Source of the DNA: Sandaracinus amylolyticus
GTDB taxonomy: Bacteria; Myxococcota_A; Polyangia; Polyangiales; Sandaracinaceae
Length of the DNA stretch: 64,000 nt
Assembly: GCF_000737325.1 (NCBI RefSeq)
Contig: NZ_CP011125.1
Span: forward strand, 10,263,336-10,327,335
Direction of reading: 5' to 3'
The notes under the pieces are model-generated. The model did no database searches. It was not told the DNA's origin and saw nothing but the letters and a program-made list of their open reading frames with translations. Both the position numbers and the translations under genes were made by a program. Position 1 is the stretch's first letter. The number at the start of each line of letters is the position of its first letter. Shown here in pieces: positions 18,474 through 25,850 of this stretch.

Positions 18474-18878
18474 TCAGCCGTACGGGAAGCCCAGCGCGTC
18501 GCGCGCGAGCTGCGCGACCCGCGACCGTGAGGCGCGCGTCTCGGCGCACGAGTACACGCCGCGATCACGATCGCTCACGAGCCGCACCGAGAGCCCGAGC
18601 TCGTCGCCCTTGCGCCGCTCGAGCGCGACGTAGAGCGTGCCGTCGCCGGTCAAGAAGCTCACCGCCGCGCGCTCGCCGCGGAGCAGCTCGTCGATGCGCT
18701 TCCCGAGCTCCGCGATCTCGCGCTCACCGAGCGAGCCGCGCACGACCACACGCGTGCCGTCGGCGAGCAGCGCGAACAGCGCGCGCCATGTCGACGTGCC
18801 GTCGTCGTGGAGCTCGAGATCCTCCGCGCCGACCGCCAGCAGGTAGTGCGCGCAGCGCAGCTCGATCGCGCCGATCAT
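18474..18878 (-). CDS. Hypothetical protein, partner of YdcF-like gene
   Basis: This 134-residue soluble protein has no signal and reads IGAIELRCAHYLLAVGAEDLEL... with an alternating beta pattern (GTRVVVRGSLGEREIAELGKRIDELL). No family recognised. The ATG at 18878 overlaps by 4 bases the stop of the YdcF-like gene upstream, indicating co-translation. An upstream in-frame start would lie inside that gene. Confidence 0.6.
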   Translation of the reverse strand: MIGAIELRCAHYLLAVGAEDLELHDDGTSTWRALFALLADGTRVVVRGSLGEREIAELGKRIDELLRGERAAVSFLTGDGTLYVALERRKGDELGLSVRLVSDRDRGVYSCAETRASRSRVAQLARDALGFPYG

Positions 18879-19741
18879 CGTGCCTGGTCTCCCTCGTCGA
18901 TCCATCCACGCATCGCGTACAGCGTCCAAGCCGCGCGCTCCGTGATCCATTCCTCGAACGCGCGCACACGATCGTCGGGGTCACGCGGCGGGAGCGAGAA
19001 GTCGCGCTCCGGCGCGGGCACCGCGATCACCTCGAGGCCCATCGCGCGGAACGTCGCGGCCGCGCGGCGCTCGTGCATGGCGTCGGTGACGACGATCACC
19101 CGGCGCAGCGGGCGCGCGGCGGCGAGCTCGTCCACGCGCAGCGCTTCGTCGCGCGTGCTCGCGACCGGACCGACGCGCACGACCTCGACGCTCGTGCCTT
19201 CCGCGATCTCCAGCGCGTCGCCGGTGTCGTCGGCGTGACCGGCGCCGAGATCGGTGCGCACCAGCAGCGGTGCGTGCCCGTCGCGCGCGAGGGCGAGCCC
19301 GGCGACCAAGCGCGACAGGCCGTTGCTGCTGAGACGCCCTTCGCTCGTCACGTCGGACGAGAGCACGACGATCGCGTCGGCGGCGCGGGGTGCGTCGCGG
19401 AGCAACCACGCGTCGTACTGCGCGTCGAAGAGCGGTGTGAACGCGACGAGCACGTAGAGCACGCCCAGCGCGGCGAACGCGATCCACGGCAGCGCGCGTG
19501 CGCGTGTCGCCGCGATCGCGCCGCTGACGATCGCGAACGCGAAGACCAGCCACGCGTCCTCGAGGTCGAGCAGGCGCCGCAGACCGAGCAGCGTCACGAG
19601 CCCGAGCCGATCCGCGACGACGAACGCGAGCGCGCCCGCGCTCGCGGCGGGCAACGCGCGCTGCACGATCACGACGCGGAGCGAAGGCTCGGGCGGCGCG
19701 GACACGCGCGCGGGCATGACACGGCGCGGCACGCGGCGCAT
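18875..19741 (-). CDS. YdcF/SanA-like (DUF218) membrane-anchored protein
   Basis: This 288-residue protein has about four N-terminal TM segments and then a DUF218 domain. The domain has ADAIVVLSSDVTSEGRLS, GLSRLVAGLALARDG and VIVVTDAMHERRAAATFRAMGLEVIAVPAP, with the conserved switch from Rossmann-like strand to helix. Members (SanA, YdcF, ElyC) act in envelope integrity or peptidoglycan precursor metabolism, often with unclear chemistry. It forms an operon with the overlapping downstream gene. Confidence 0.8.
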   Translation of the reverse strand: MRRVPRRVMPARVSAPPEPSLRVVIVQRALPAASAGALAFVVADRLGLVTLLGLRRLLDLEDAWLVFAFAIVSGAIAATRARALPWIAFAALGVLYVLVAFTPLFDAQYDAWLLRDAPRAADAIVVLSSDVTSEGRLSSNGLSRLVAGLALARDGHAPLLVRTDLGAGHADDTGDALEIAEGTSVEVVRVGPVASTRDEALRVDELAAARPLRRVIVVTDAMHERRAAATFRAMGLEVIAVPAPERDFSLPPRDPDDRVRAFEEWITERAAWTLYAMRGWIDEGDQAR

Positions 19742-19779
19742 CTACACTCGCGACGCGCCCAGCCCGTGCTCGCGCTCGA

Positions 19780-20592
19780 CTACTCCTCGCGCCGATGGAT
19801 CGCCGCAGTCCACGCGGCGACGTCGACGGGATGCATGCGTCCCGTCGGCGGCAGCCGTCCGTCGCGTCGACCTGCTTCGATGTCGACGAGGTACTGCTCG
19901 CGCGAGAGCAGCGTCCCGAGGCACAAGCGCTCGCGCGTGACGATCTGCCTCTCCACCCGCAATCGCTCGAGCAGCTCGTCCATGACGTCGTCCGGGACGT
20001 TTCGCGCCAGATCGGGGTAGATGAAGCCGAACAGCACCAGGTGCGAGAGCAGGACGCGCCAGAAGCGTCCGTAGCGCCACACGAGCCGCTTCCAGTCGAG
20101 GTCCTTCGCGCGCGCCGCGAGCAGGTGCGCCACGTCCGCGCCGTCGTAGCGCTCGCGCTCCTGCACGAACGACTTCGACCAGATCGTCTCCTCGACCGGG
20201 CAGAACGACACCGGCTCGCCGAGCAGCGTTCCGGGCGACGCGTGCTCGAACCAGAGGTCGTCCACCGGCGTCGCGCCGTTGCCGGAGTTGTAGATGAGAT
20301 CGACGAACTTCCCGTGCTCGTGCGCCTTCGCGAGCCAGTGCGGGAACGCGACCTCGGTCTCGAGCCCGCTCGCCTCGAGCGTGCTCAGCGCACGCTCGAG
20401 ATCGCGCTCGTGGATGAAGAGATCGAGATCCTTGGTGTCGCGACAGAGCCCCGTGTGGTGCTGCAGGACTGCCGCGCCTGCGACGAGGAAGGGCACGTGC
20501 GCGCGGTTCAGCGTGCGGATCACCTTCGCGTAGAAGGCGAGCTCGGGATCCTCGGGCGGACGCTCGGGCGATGCTCGGGACGCGAGGCGCAT
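19780..20592 (-). CDS. Nucleotidyltransferase-fold protein (NTP_transf, AbiEii-like)
   Basis: This 270-residue protein has VPFLVAGAAVLQHH...RDTKDLDLFI: a G-A substrate loop followed by the paired acidic DLDLF metal site of pol-beta-type nucleotidyltransferases. FVDLIYNSGNG supplies the likely third Asp. The rest is helical. Relatives modify small molecules, tRNA or antibiotics, or act as AbiEii-type toxins. No antitoxin-like partner is adjacent, so a toxin role is not supported. The start is firm because AGGGAGGTGA lies 6 bases upstream of the ATG. Confidence 0.8.
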   Translation of the reverse strand: MRLASRASPERPPEDPELAFYAKVIRTLNRAHVPFLVAGAAVLQHHTGLCRDTKDLDLFIHERDLERALSTLEASGLETEVAFPHWLAKAHEHGKFVDLIYNSGNGATPVDDLWFEHASPGTLLGEPVSFCPVEETIWSKSFVQERERYDGADVAHLLAARAKDLDWKRLVWRYGRFWRVLLSHLVLFGFIYPDLARNVPDDVMDELLERLRVERQIVTRERLCLGTLLSREQYLVDIEAGRRDGRLPPTGRMHPVDVAAWTAAIHRREE

Positions 20593-20695
20593 CGTGGTTC
20601 ACCTCCCTGTCACGTCCAGACAGCAATCGATGCGCCAGGACGCGCTGCTCGCGGCGCATGCATTGCACCCCTCGAGGCGCACGGAGCTCTTCGAG

Positions 20696-21463
20696 ATGAC
20701 ACAACGCCCCATTCGCGTCGCCGCGGTCGGCGACCTGCACTGTCGCAAGACGTCTGCGGGCACGATCGCGCCGCTCCTCTCGCGCGTGAACGAGCACGCC
20801 GACATGCTGCTGCTCTGCGGCGATCTCACGGACTACGGCACGCCGGAAGAAGCACACGTGCTCGCGAAGGAGCTCGCGGTCGCGCGCGTGCCGATGGCCG
20901 GAGTGCTCGGCAACCACGACTACGAAGGCGGCGCGCAGCAGGAGATCACGAAGATCCTCACCGACGCCGGCGTGCAGATCCTCGACGGCGACGCGATCGA
21001 GATCCACGGCATCGGCATCGCGGGCGTGAAGGGCTTCGTCGGAGGCTTCGGCCGCGGCACGCTCGGCCCGTGGGGCGAGCGCATGATCAAGGCGTTCGTG
21101 CAGGAAGCGATCGACGAGGCGCTCAAGCTCGAGGCGGCGCTGCAGCGCCTGCGCACCGAGCGCCGCATCGCGATCATGCACTACGCGCCGGTGCGCGGGA
21201 CCGTCGAGGGCGAGCCTCCGGAGATCTTCGCGTACTGCGGCTGCGGCCGGCTCGAAGAGCCGCTGCATCGATATCCGGTCGACGTCGTGTTCCACGGCCA
21301 CGCGCACCACGGCTCTCCGACCGCGCGCACGGAGAACGGCATCCCGGTGCACAACGTCGCGCTCCCGCTGATGCGCCGCCTCCACGCCGAGCACCCCGGC
21401 TTCCACGTCGTCGAGCTCGAGCCGCTCCACGAGCCGATCGAAGAGATGCCCCTCGTGCGCTGA
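20696..21463 (+). CDS. Calcineurin-like metallophosphoesterase
   Basis: This 255-residue protein contains the full metallophosphoesterase signature: GDLHCRK, GDLTDYG, GNHDYEG, the MHYAP strand and HGHAHHG, which together bind two metals. It is likely a cytosolic phosphodiesterase or phosphatase; the substrate is unknown. I start it at ATG 20696, directly before PIRVAAVGDLH. An upstream in-frame start at 20594 would add 34 residues of non-conserved character. Divergent from the nucleotidyltransferase gene. Confidence 0.88.
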   Translation: MTQRPIRVAAVGDLHCRKTSAGTIAPLLSRVNEHADMLLLCGDLTDYGTPEEAHVLAKELAVARVPMAGVLGNHDYEGGAQQEITKILTDAGVQILDGDAIEIHGIGIAGVKGFVGGFGRGTLGPWGERMIKAFVQEAIDEALKLEAALQRLRTERRIAIMHYAPVRGTVEGEPPEIFAYCGCGRLEEPLHRYPVDVVFHGHAHHGSPTARTENGIPVHNVALPLMRRLHAEHPGFHVVELEPLHEPIEEMPLVR

Positions 21464-21652
21464 GCCTCCCGCCTCGCGCGAGCACGGCTCCTGGCGAGAG
21501 CTTCGCTGAGGAGAGGAGGAGAATTGCCGCTCAGGAGAGCAGGAGGAGCAGGAGGGGAGAGCGAGAGAGGAGACGTCTGAGGTCGCACTTCGGACGTCGA
21601 GCGTAGGAAGTTCGGAGCGTCGGAGCCTCGGAGCCCGAGCTTCCAGAGGCGC

Positions 21653-21790
21653 GCAGTGCGCGATCGCCTTCGCTTCCGCCAAATCGCGCGGCTCGACCGC
21701 GCGCTGGGCGTGCGCTCGAGGCATCAATCGCGTGCGCAACGCGCTGTGAGTCGAGATCGACTCCACCACAGCGCGCGCATCGCGCACTGC
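21653..21790. other. Nested stem-loop cluster (possible structured RNA or palindromic repeat)
   Basis: GCAGTGCGCGAT at 21653-21664 is the exact reverse complement of 21779-21790. The enclosed 114 bases hold a GCGCGG-CTCGA-CCGCGC hairpin (21686-21702) and a longer one at 21740-21775. The longer one has a 9-bp stem (CGCGCTGTG/CACAGCGCG) that continues into GAGTCGA/TCGACTC. A near copy of the first hairpin recurs at 21808-21830. The multibranch arrangement suggests a folded RNA or a mobile palindromic unit. Neither is proven. Confidence 0.4.
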
Positions 21791-21921
21791 TCCGCATCAG
21801 GCTCCAGTCGCGCGGCCTCGCCGCGCGCTGCTACTCGCGAGCGTCAGAGCCGCGCGAACAGCGCGGATCGGTCGCGAGCTCTCCCCAGCCTAAGCTCTCG
21901 AGACGGCAGACGCAGCGTACC

Positions 21922-22111
21922 GGGCGAGGGTGAGGGGGTCCGGCGCTCTCGTGAGCGCGGGCCGTACGACGCCGACCACAGACTGATCAGGTCGAGCGCG
22001 GCAGAGCGCAACGCGCGCGCCGCGATCGACCCTCCGCCTCCCCCGACGCTCGCGCCGCCGCTGACGAGCAGCCGCGATCACCCCGAGCGCCGGACCCCCT
22101 CACCCTCGCCC
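21922..22111. repeat. 190-bp MITE-like element with perfect 27-bp terminal inverted repeats
   Basis: Bases 21922-21948 (starting GGGCGAGGGTGAGG) are the exact reverse complement of 22085-22111; the match stops abruptly on both sides. The 136-base core encodes nothing recognisable. The right repeat ends 35 bases before the acetate kinase-PduL start codon, so the element lies in its promoter/leader. No target-site duplication is obvious. It may be a non-autonomous transposable element or a dispersed palindromic repeat. Confidence 0.6.
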
Positions 22112-22146
22112 CTCGTCGACGCCGATCCGTCTATGATCCCCGATCG

Positions 22147-23949
22147 ATGCGAGTCCTCGTCGTCAACGTCGGATCGACCTCCGTCAAATACAACCTCTAC
22201 GAGATGGACACCGAGGCGCGCCTCGCCGCCGGGCGCGTCGAGCGCGTCGGCACCGCGGACGCGACGCACATCCACGAGGGCGGCAGCGATCGCATCGACG
22301 GACGCGACGTCACCGGCGCGCTCCGAGCGATCCTCGCGCACCTCACGCGCGAAGGCGGCCCGCTGCCCGATCCCACGGCGCTCGCCGCGGTCGGTCATCG
22401 CGTCGTGCACGGCGGCGAGCAGCTCGTCACGCCCACGCCGGTCGACGAGCGCGCCGAGCGCATCATCGAGGAGTGCGCCGCCTACGCGCCGCTGCACAAC
22501 CCGGTGAACCTCGCGGGGATCCGCGCCGCGCGCGCCGTGTTCTCGCAGGTCCCGCACGTCGCGGTGTTCGACACCGCGTTCCACGCGCAGCTCCCACCGC
22601 ACGCCTACAGCTACGCGATCCCGCACGAGCTCTATCTCGAGAAGGGCATCCGTCGTTACGGCTTCCACGGCCCGAGCCACCAGTACATGGCGCTCTCCGC
22701 GGCCGAGCACCTCGGGACGCACCTCTCGCGCCTCAAGCTCATCACCTGTCATCTCGGCGGCGGCGCGAGCGTGAGCGCGATCGAGCACGGCGTGTCCGTC
22801 GAGACCTCGATGGGCATGACGCCCCTCGAAGGCCTGGTGATGGGCACGCGCGCCGGCGATCTCGACCCCGCGATCCCGATGCTCCTCGCGAAGCAGGGCA
22901 TGGCCGCGGGCGACATCGACGAGCTGCTCAATCGTCGCTCCGGTCTCGCGGGGCTCTCGGGCATCGGCGCCGACTTCCGCGACATCCAGCAGGCCGCGGA
23001 GGGCGGCGATCCTCGCGCGCGCCTCGCGATCGAAGTGTTCGTGCATCGCCTCCGCAAGTACGTCGGCGCGTACGCCGCGACGCTCGGCGGCGCCGACGCG
23101 ATCGTGTTCACCGGCGGCATCGGCGAGAACTCCGCGCTCGTGCGCAGCAAGGTCTGCGAGGGCCTGATCTTCATGGGCGTCGCCCTCGACGAGCGCGCGA
23201 ACGAGACGAAGCGCGCCGCCGATCACGGCGGCATCGTCGAGATTTCCGCGCACCGCGCGCCGACCAAGGTGCTCGTCGTGCGCACCGACGAAGAGCGCAT
23301 GATCGCGCGCGAGGTGATGCGCTGCGTGGTCGGCCCCACCGCGACCATCCGCAGCGTGCGCGCCCGTCCGATCCCGGTCGGCGTGAGCGTGCGCCACGTG
23401 CACCTCTCGCGCGCCGACTGCGACGCGCTCTTCGGTCCCGGCTACGAGCTCACGAAGAAGCGCGACGTCACACAGCCCGGCCAGTACGTCACCCGCGAGA
23501 CCGTCGATCTCGTGGGCCCCAAGGGCGAGATCCGCCGCGTCGCGATCATCAACCCGCTGCGCAAGCAGACGCAGGTCGAGGTCGCGCGCACCGACGCCAT
23601 CACGCTCGGCGTGAGCCCGCCGCTGCGCGAGTCGGGCAAGCTCGAGGGCACGCCGGGCCTCACGCTGCGCGGCCCCGCGGGCTCGGTGGAGATCCCGAGC
23701 GGCGTCATCCTCGCGCATCGCCACGTGCACATGTCGCCCGACGAGGCGCGCGACTTCGGCGTGAACGATCGCGACGTGATCAAGGTGCGCGTCGACGGAG
23801 ATCGCGAGATGACGATGGGCGACGTGATCGTGCGGGTGCACCCCGAGTTCACGCTCGACATGCACGTCGACACCGACGAGGCGAACGCCGCGGGCCTCAC
23901 CAGCGACAGCGTCGTCGCGTTCGAAGGCGTGCAGGAGCCGCGCGAGTAG
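22147..23949 (+). CDS. Acetate kinase-PduL phosphotransacylase fusion
   Basis: This 600-residue protein carries two complete enzymes. Residues 1 to about 395 are acetate/propionate kinase: VVNVGSTSVKYNLYE, GHRVVHGG, YGFHGPSHQY, CHLGGGASV, FTGGIGENS and the usual C-terminal ERMIAREV. Residues about 405-600 are a PduL-type phosphate acyltransferase with its zinc-binding VRHVHLS and LAHRHVHMSPDEA (about residue 523). Together they would convert acyl-CoA to acyl phosphate and then to the acid with ATP formation, or the reverse. Acetate kinase normally ends near residue 400, so this is a genuine fusion without a frameshift. No microcompartment shell genes are nearby. The next gene, 5 bases on, is a GH13 amylase. 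Confidence 0.93.
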   Translation: MRVLVVNVGSTSVKYNLYEMDTEARLAAGRVERVGTADATHIHEGGSDRIDGRDVTGALRAILAHLTREGGPLPDPTALAAVGHRVVHGGEQLVTPTPVDERAERIIEECAAYAPLHNPVNLAGIRAARAVFSQVPHVAVFDTAFHAQLPPHAYSYAIPHELYLEKGIRRYGFHGPSHQYMALSAAEHLGTHLSRLKLITCHLGGGASVSAIEHGVSVETSMGMTPLEGLVMGTRAGDLDPAIPMLLAKQGMAAGDIDELLNRRSGLAGLSGIGADFRDIQQAAEGGDPRARLAIEVFVHRLRKYVGAYAATLGGADAIVFTGGIGENSALVRSKVCEGLIFMGVALDERANETKRAADHGGIVEISAHRAPTKVLVVRTDEERMIAREVMRCVVGPTATIRSVRARPIPVGVSVRHVHLSRADCDALFGPGYELTKKRDVTQPGQYVTRETVDLVGPKGEIRRVAIINPLRKQTQVEVARTDAITLGVSPPLRESGKLEGTPGLTLRGPAGSVEIPSGVILAHRHVHMSPDEARDFGVNDRDVIKVRVDGDREMTMGDVIVRVHPEFTLDMHVDTDEANAAGLTSDSVVAFEGVQEPRE

Positions 23950-23954
23950 GTCGG

Positions 23955-25625
23955 ATGATCCGCCGATCTGCCGTCGCGCTGCTCGCGCTCTGCGCCGCTG
24001 CGTGTGATCCCGATCCCGCTCCGCCCGTCGCGACCCACGTCGACGACTGGCGCGATCGCGTCATCTACCAGATCCTCGTCGACCGCTTCGAAAACGGCGA
24101 TCCGAGCAACGACGACGCCGACGGCATCGCGCCGGTGCCCGGCGATCTCTCGCGCGTGCAGGGCGGCGACTGGCGCGGCGTCGAGGACCGCCTCGACTAC
24201 GTCGCGCGACTCGGCATGAGCGCGATCTGGATCTCGCCGATCGTCGCGAACGTGCCGCGCATCGAGAGCGAGGACGGATACCACGGCTACTGGGCGAGCG
24301 ACTTCACCGCGCACAACCCGCGCTTCGGCACGCTCGAGGAGCTCCAGTCGCTCGTCGCCGCCGCGCACGCGCGCGACATCGTCGTGATCGTCGACATCGT
24401 CACGAACCACGCGGGCCGCGTCTTCGCGTACGACCTCGACCGCGACGGAGCGCTCGATCCCGACGAGGACCTGCCGCCGTATCGACGCGAGGGATACGAC
24501 GCCCCGATCCTCTGGCACGACGGGCCGCTGCGCGTCTTCGCCGCGGACGGCGCGATCGTCGAGCTCGGCCGCGAGCACTTCCACCGCCGCGGCATCGGCA
24601 ACCTCGGCGACTACGAAGAGCGCCGCTACGGCGACTTCCCCACCGGCCTGCGCGACCTCGACACCGCGCGTGACGACGTCGTCGAGGCGATGATCGAGAC
24701 GTACGCGCACTGGATCCTCACGACCGACGTCGACGGCTTCCGCATCGACGCGGTCCCGCACGTCGAGCTCCCGTTCTGGCAGGCGTTCTGCGACGGACTG
24801 CGGCGTCGCCTCGCCGCGCACGGAAAAGAGCGGTTCTTCCTGCTCGGCGAGATCTACGAGGGCGACCCGCGCGAGATCGCGCGTCACACCGCGGAAGGCG
24901 CGCTCGACGCGGGCTTCGACTTCCCCGCGAAGATGACGCTGATCGACGGAGTGATCCTCGGCGGCGCGCCGCCCTCCACTGCGCGCGCCGCGCTCGAGAC
25001 GAACCGCGCGCTGTTCCGCGACGTGCCGCAGCCGCTCGGCATCGGTCTCTCGCCGTGGCAGGCGCGCGTCACGATCGCCGACAACCACGACCTACCGCGC
25101 GTCCGCGCCGAGGTCCCCGACGCGTTCGCCGTGGACCAAGCGCTCGTCGCGATGTTCGTGCTCGATTCGATCCCCGGCATCTACTACGGCACCGAGCAGG
25201 AATTCACCGGACGCTCGCACCACGAGGCGCGCGAGGTGATGTGGGAGTCGGAGTTCCGCGAGGATCTCCCGAGCTTCGCGCTGATCCAGCGCCTCGCCAC
25301 GCTGCGCCGGAACTCGATCGCGCTGCGTCGCGGCACGCTCGTCCTGCGCCACGCGAGCGACGTCGGCGGCATCGAGCTCGAGTCGCCCACGCCCGACGCG
25401 GGCATGCTCGCGTGGGAGCGCACGCACGACGACGAGCGCGTGCTCGTCGGGCTCAACACCCATCCGCTGCAGACGTCGCGCGCCCGCGTCGCGACGAGCT
25501 TTTCGCCCGGCACGGTGCTCGAAGATCGCCTCGGCGGTGCGCTCACGTTCGAGGTCGCGCCCGACGGAACGATCGAGCTCGCGATCCCGCCCCGCGAGTC
25601 GGTGGTGCTGTTCCCGATTCCGTGA
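23955..25625 (+). CDS. GH13 alpha-amylase family lipoprotein
   Basis: This 556-residue protein has a short lipoprotein signal (LLALCAAAC) and then a GH13 barrel. It reads DRVIYQILVDRFENGDPSND, VDIVTNH, nucleophile Asp265 in GFRIDAVPH, Glu299 in LLGEIYEG and Asp379 in ADNHDLPR, plus a C-terminal beta domain. It should cleave alpha-glucans outside the cell. There is no CBM48, unlike the amylase at 15583. It begins 5 bases after the acetate kinase-PduL stop and is probably co-transcribed with it. A hairpin overlaps its stop codon. Confidence 0.92.
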   Translation: MIRRSAVALLALCAAACDPDPAPPVATHVDDWRDRVIYQILVDRFENGDPSNDDADGIAPVPGDLSRVQGGDWRGVEDRLDYVARLGMSAIWISPIVANVPRIESEDGYHGYWASDFTAHNPRFGTLEELQSLVAAAHARDIVVIVDIVTNHAGRVFAYDLDRDGALDPDEDLPPYRREGYDAPILWHDGPLRVFAADGAIVELGREHFHRRGIGNLGDYEERRYGDFPTGLRDLDTARDDVVEAMIETYAHWILTTDVDGFRIDAVPHVELPFWQAFCDGLRRRLAAHGKERFFLLGEIYEGDPREIARHTAEGALDAGFDFPAKMTLIDGVILGGAPPSTARAALETNRALFRDVPQPLGIGLSPWQARVTIADNHDLPRVRAEVPDAFAVDQALVAMFVLDSIPGIYYGTEQEFTGRSHHEAREVMWESEFREDLPSFALIQRLATLRRNSIALRRGTLVLRHASDVGGIELESPTPDAGMLAWERTHDDERVLVGLNTHPLQTSRARVATSFSPGTVLEDRLGGALTFEVAPDGTIELAIPPRESVVLFPIP

Positions 25626-25650
25626 GAGTGCCAATCTGATTGGCACTCTC
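25624..25650 (+). terminator. Hairpin overlapping the amylase stop codon
   Basis: GAGAGTGCCAAT at 25624-25635 pairs perfectly with ATTGGCACTCTC at 25639-25650 across a CTG loop. The stem takes in the last bases of the stop codon. A third copy of TGGCACTCTC occurs at 25663-25672, 22 bases on. There is no U-tract, so it may be a 3'-end stabiliser or a binding site rather than a classical terminator. Confidence 0.45.
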
Positions 25651-25850
25651 CGGTGTCGCGACTGGCACTCTCGTCGTCGACACCACGCGTCGCTCCGAGC
25701 CCCCATCGCACATCGGCGATCCAATCGGGCTGCAAACCGACCCGCCGTCTCCGAGCGTGATGTGCACGTTTCGTACGGGGAAACTCGGTGATCGAACTTG
25801 GAAACACTGCGTTCGGACGTTGACACGGCAACGTCGACGATCCGAGACTC

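Larger units (their letters stand above)
21464..22146. other. 683-bp gene-free, hairpin-rich intergenic region
   Basis: No reading frame here looks coding. It starts with a purine-rich stretch (21505-21580), then a nested-hairpin block (21653-21830) and a 190-bp element with 27-bp terminal inverted repeats (21922-22111). The upstream half has several G/C stem-loops built on GCGCGG/CCGCGC. The promoter of the acetate kinase-PduL gene must lie at its right end, in or just after the inverted-repeat element. Confidence 0.7.

Noticed and set aside
19780..20592. AbiEii-type toxin of an abortive infection pair
   Set aside because: The nucleotidyltransferase fold fits, but no antitoxin gene lies beside it and the neighbours are unrelated.
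22147..23949. Bacterial microcompartment locus (because of PduL)
   Set aside because: No shell protein, aldehyde dehydrogenase or signature enzyme genes occur in the window; PduL is only the fused second domain.
25624..25650. CIRCE heat-shock operator
   Set aside because: The half-sites are in the opposite order (GAGTGCC...GGCACTC) and the spacer is 3 rather than 9; the downstream gene is a kinase, not a chaperone.
25641..25680. Sigma-54 promoter (TGGCAC -24 box)
   Set aside because: TGGCAC is present twice, but no TTGC-like -12 box follows at the required spacing.
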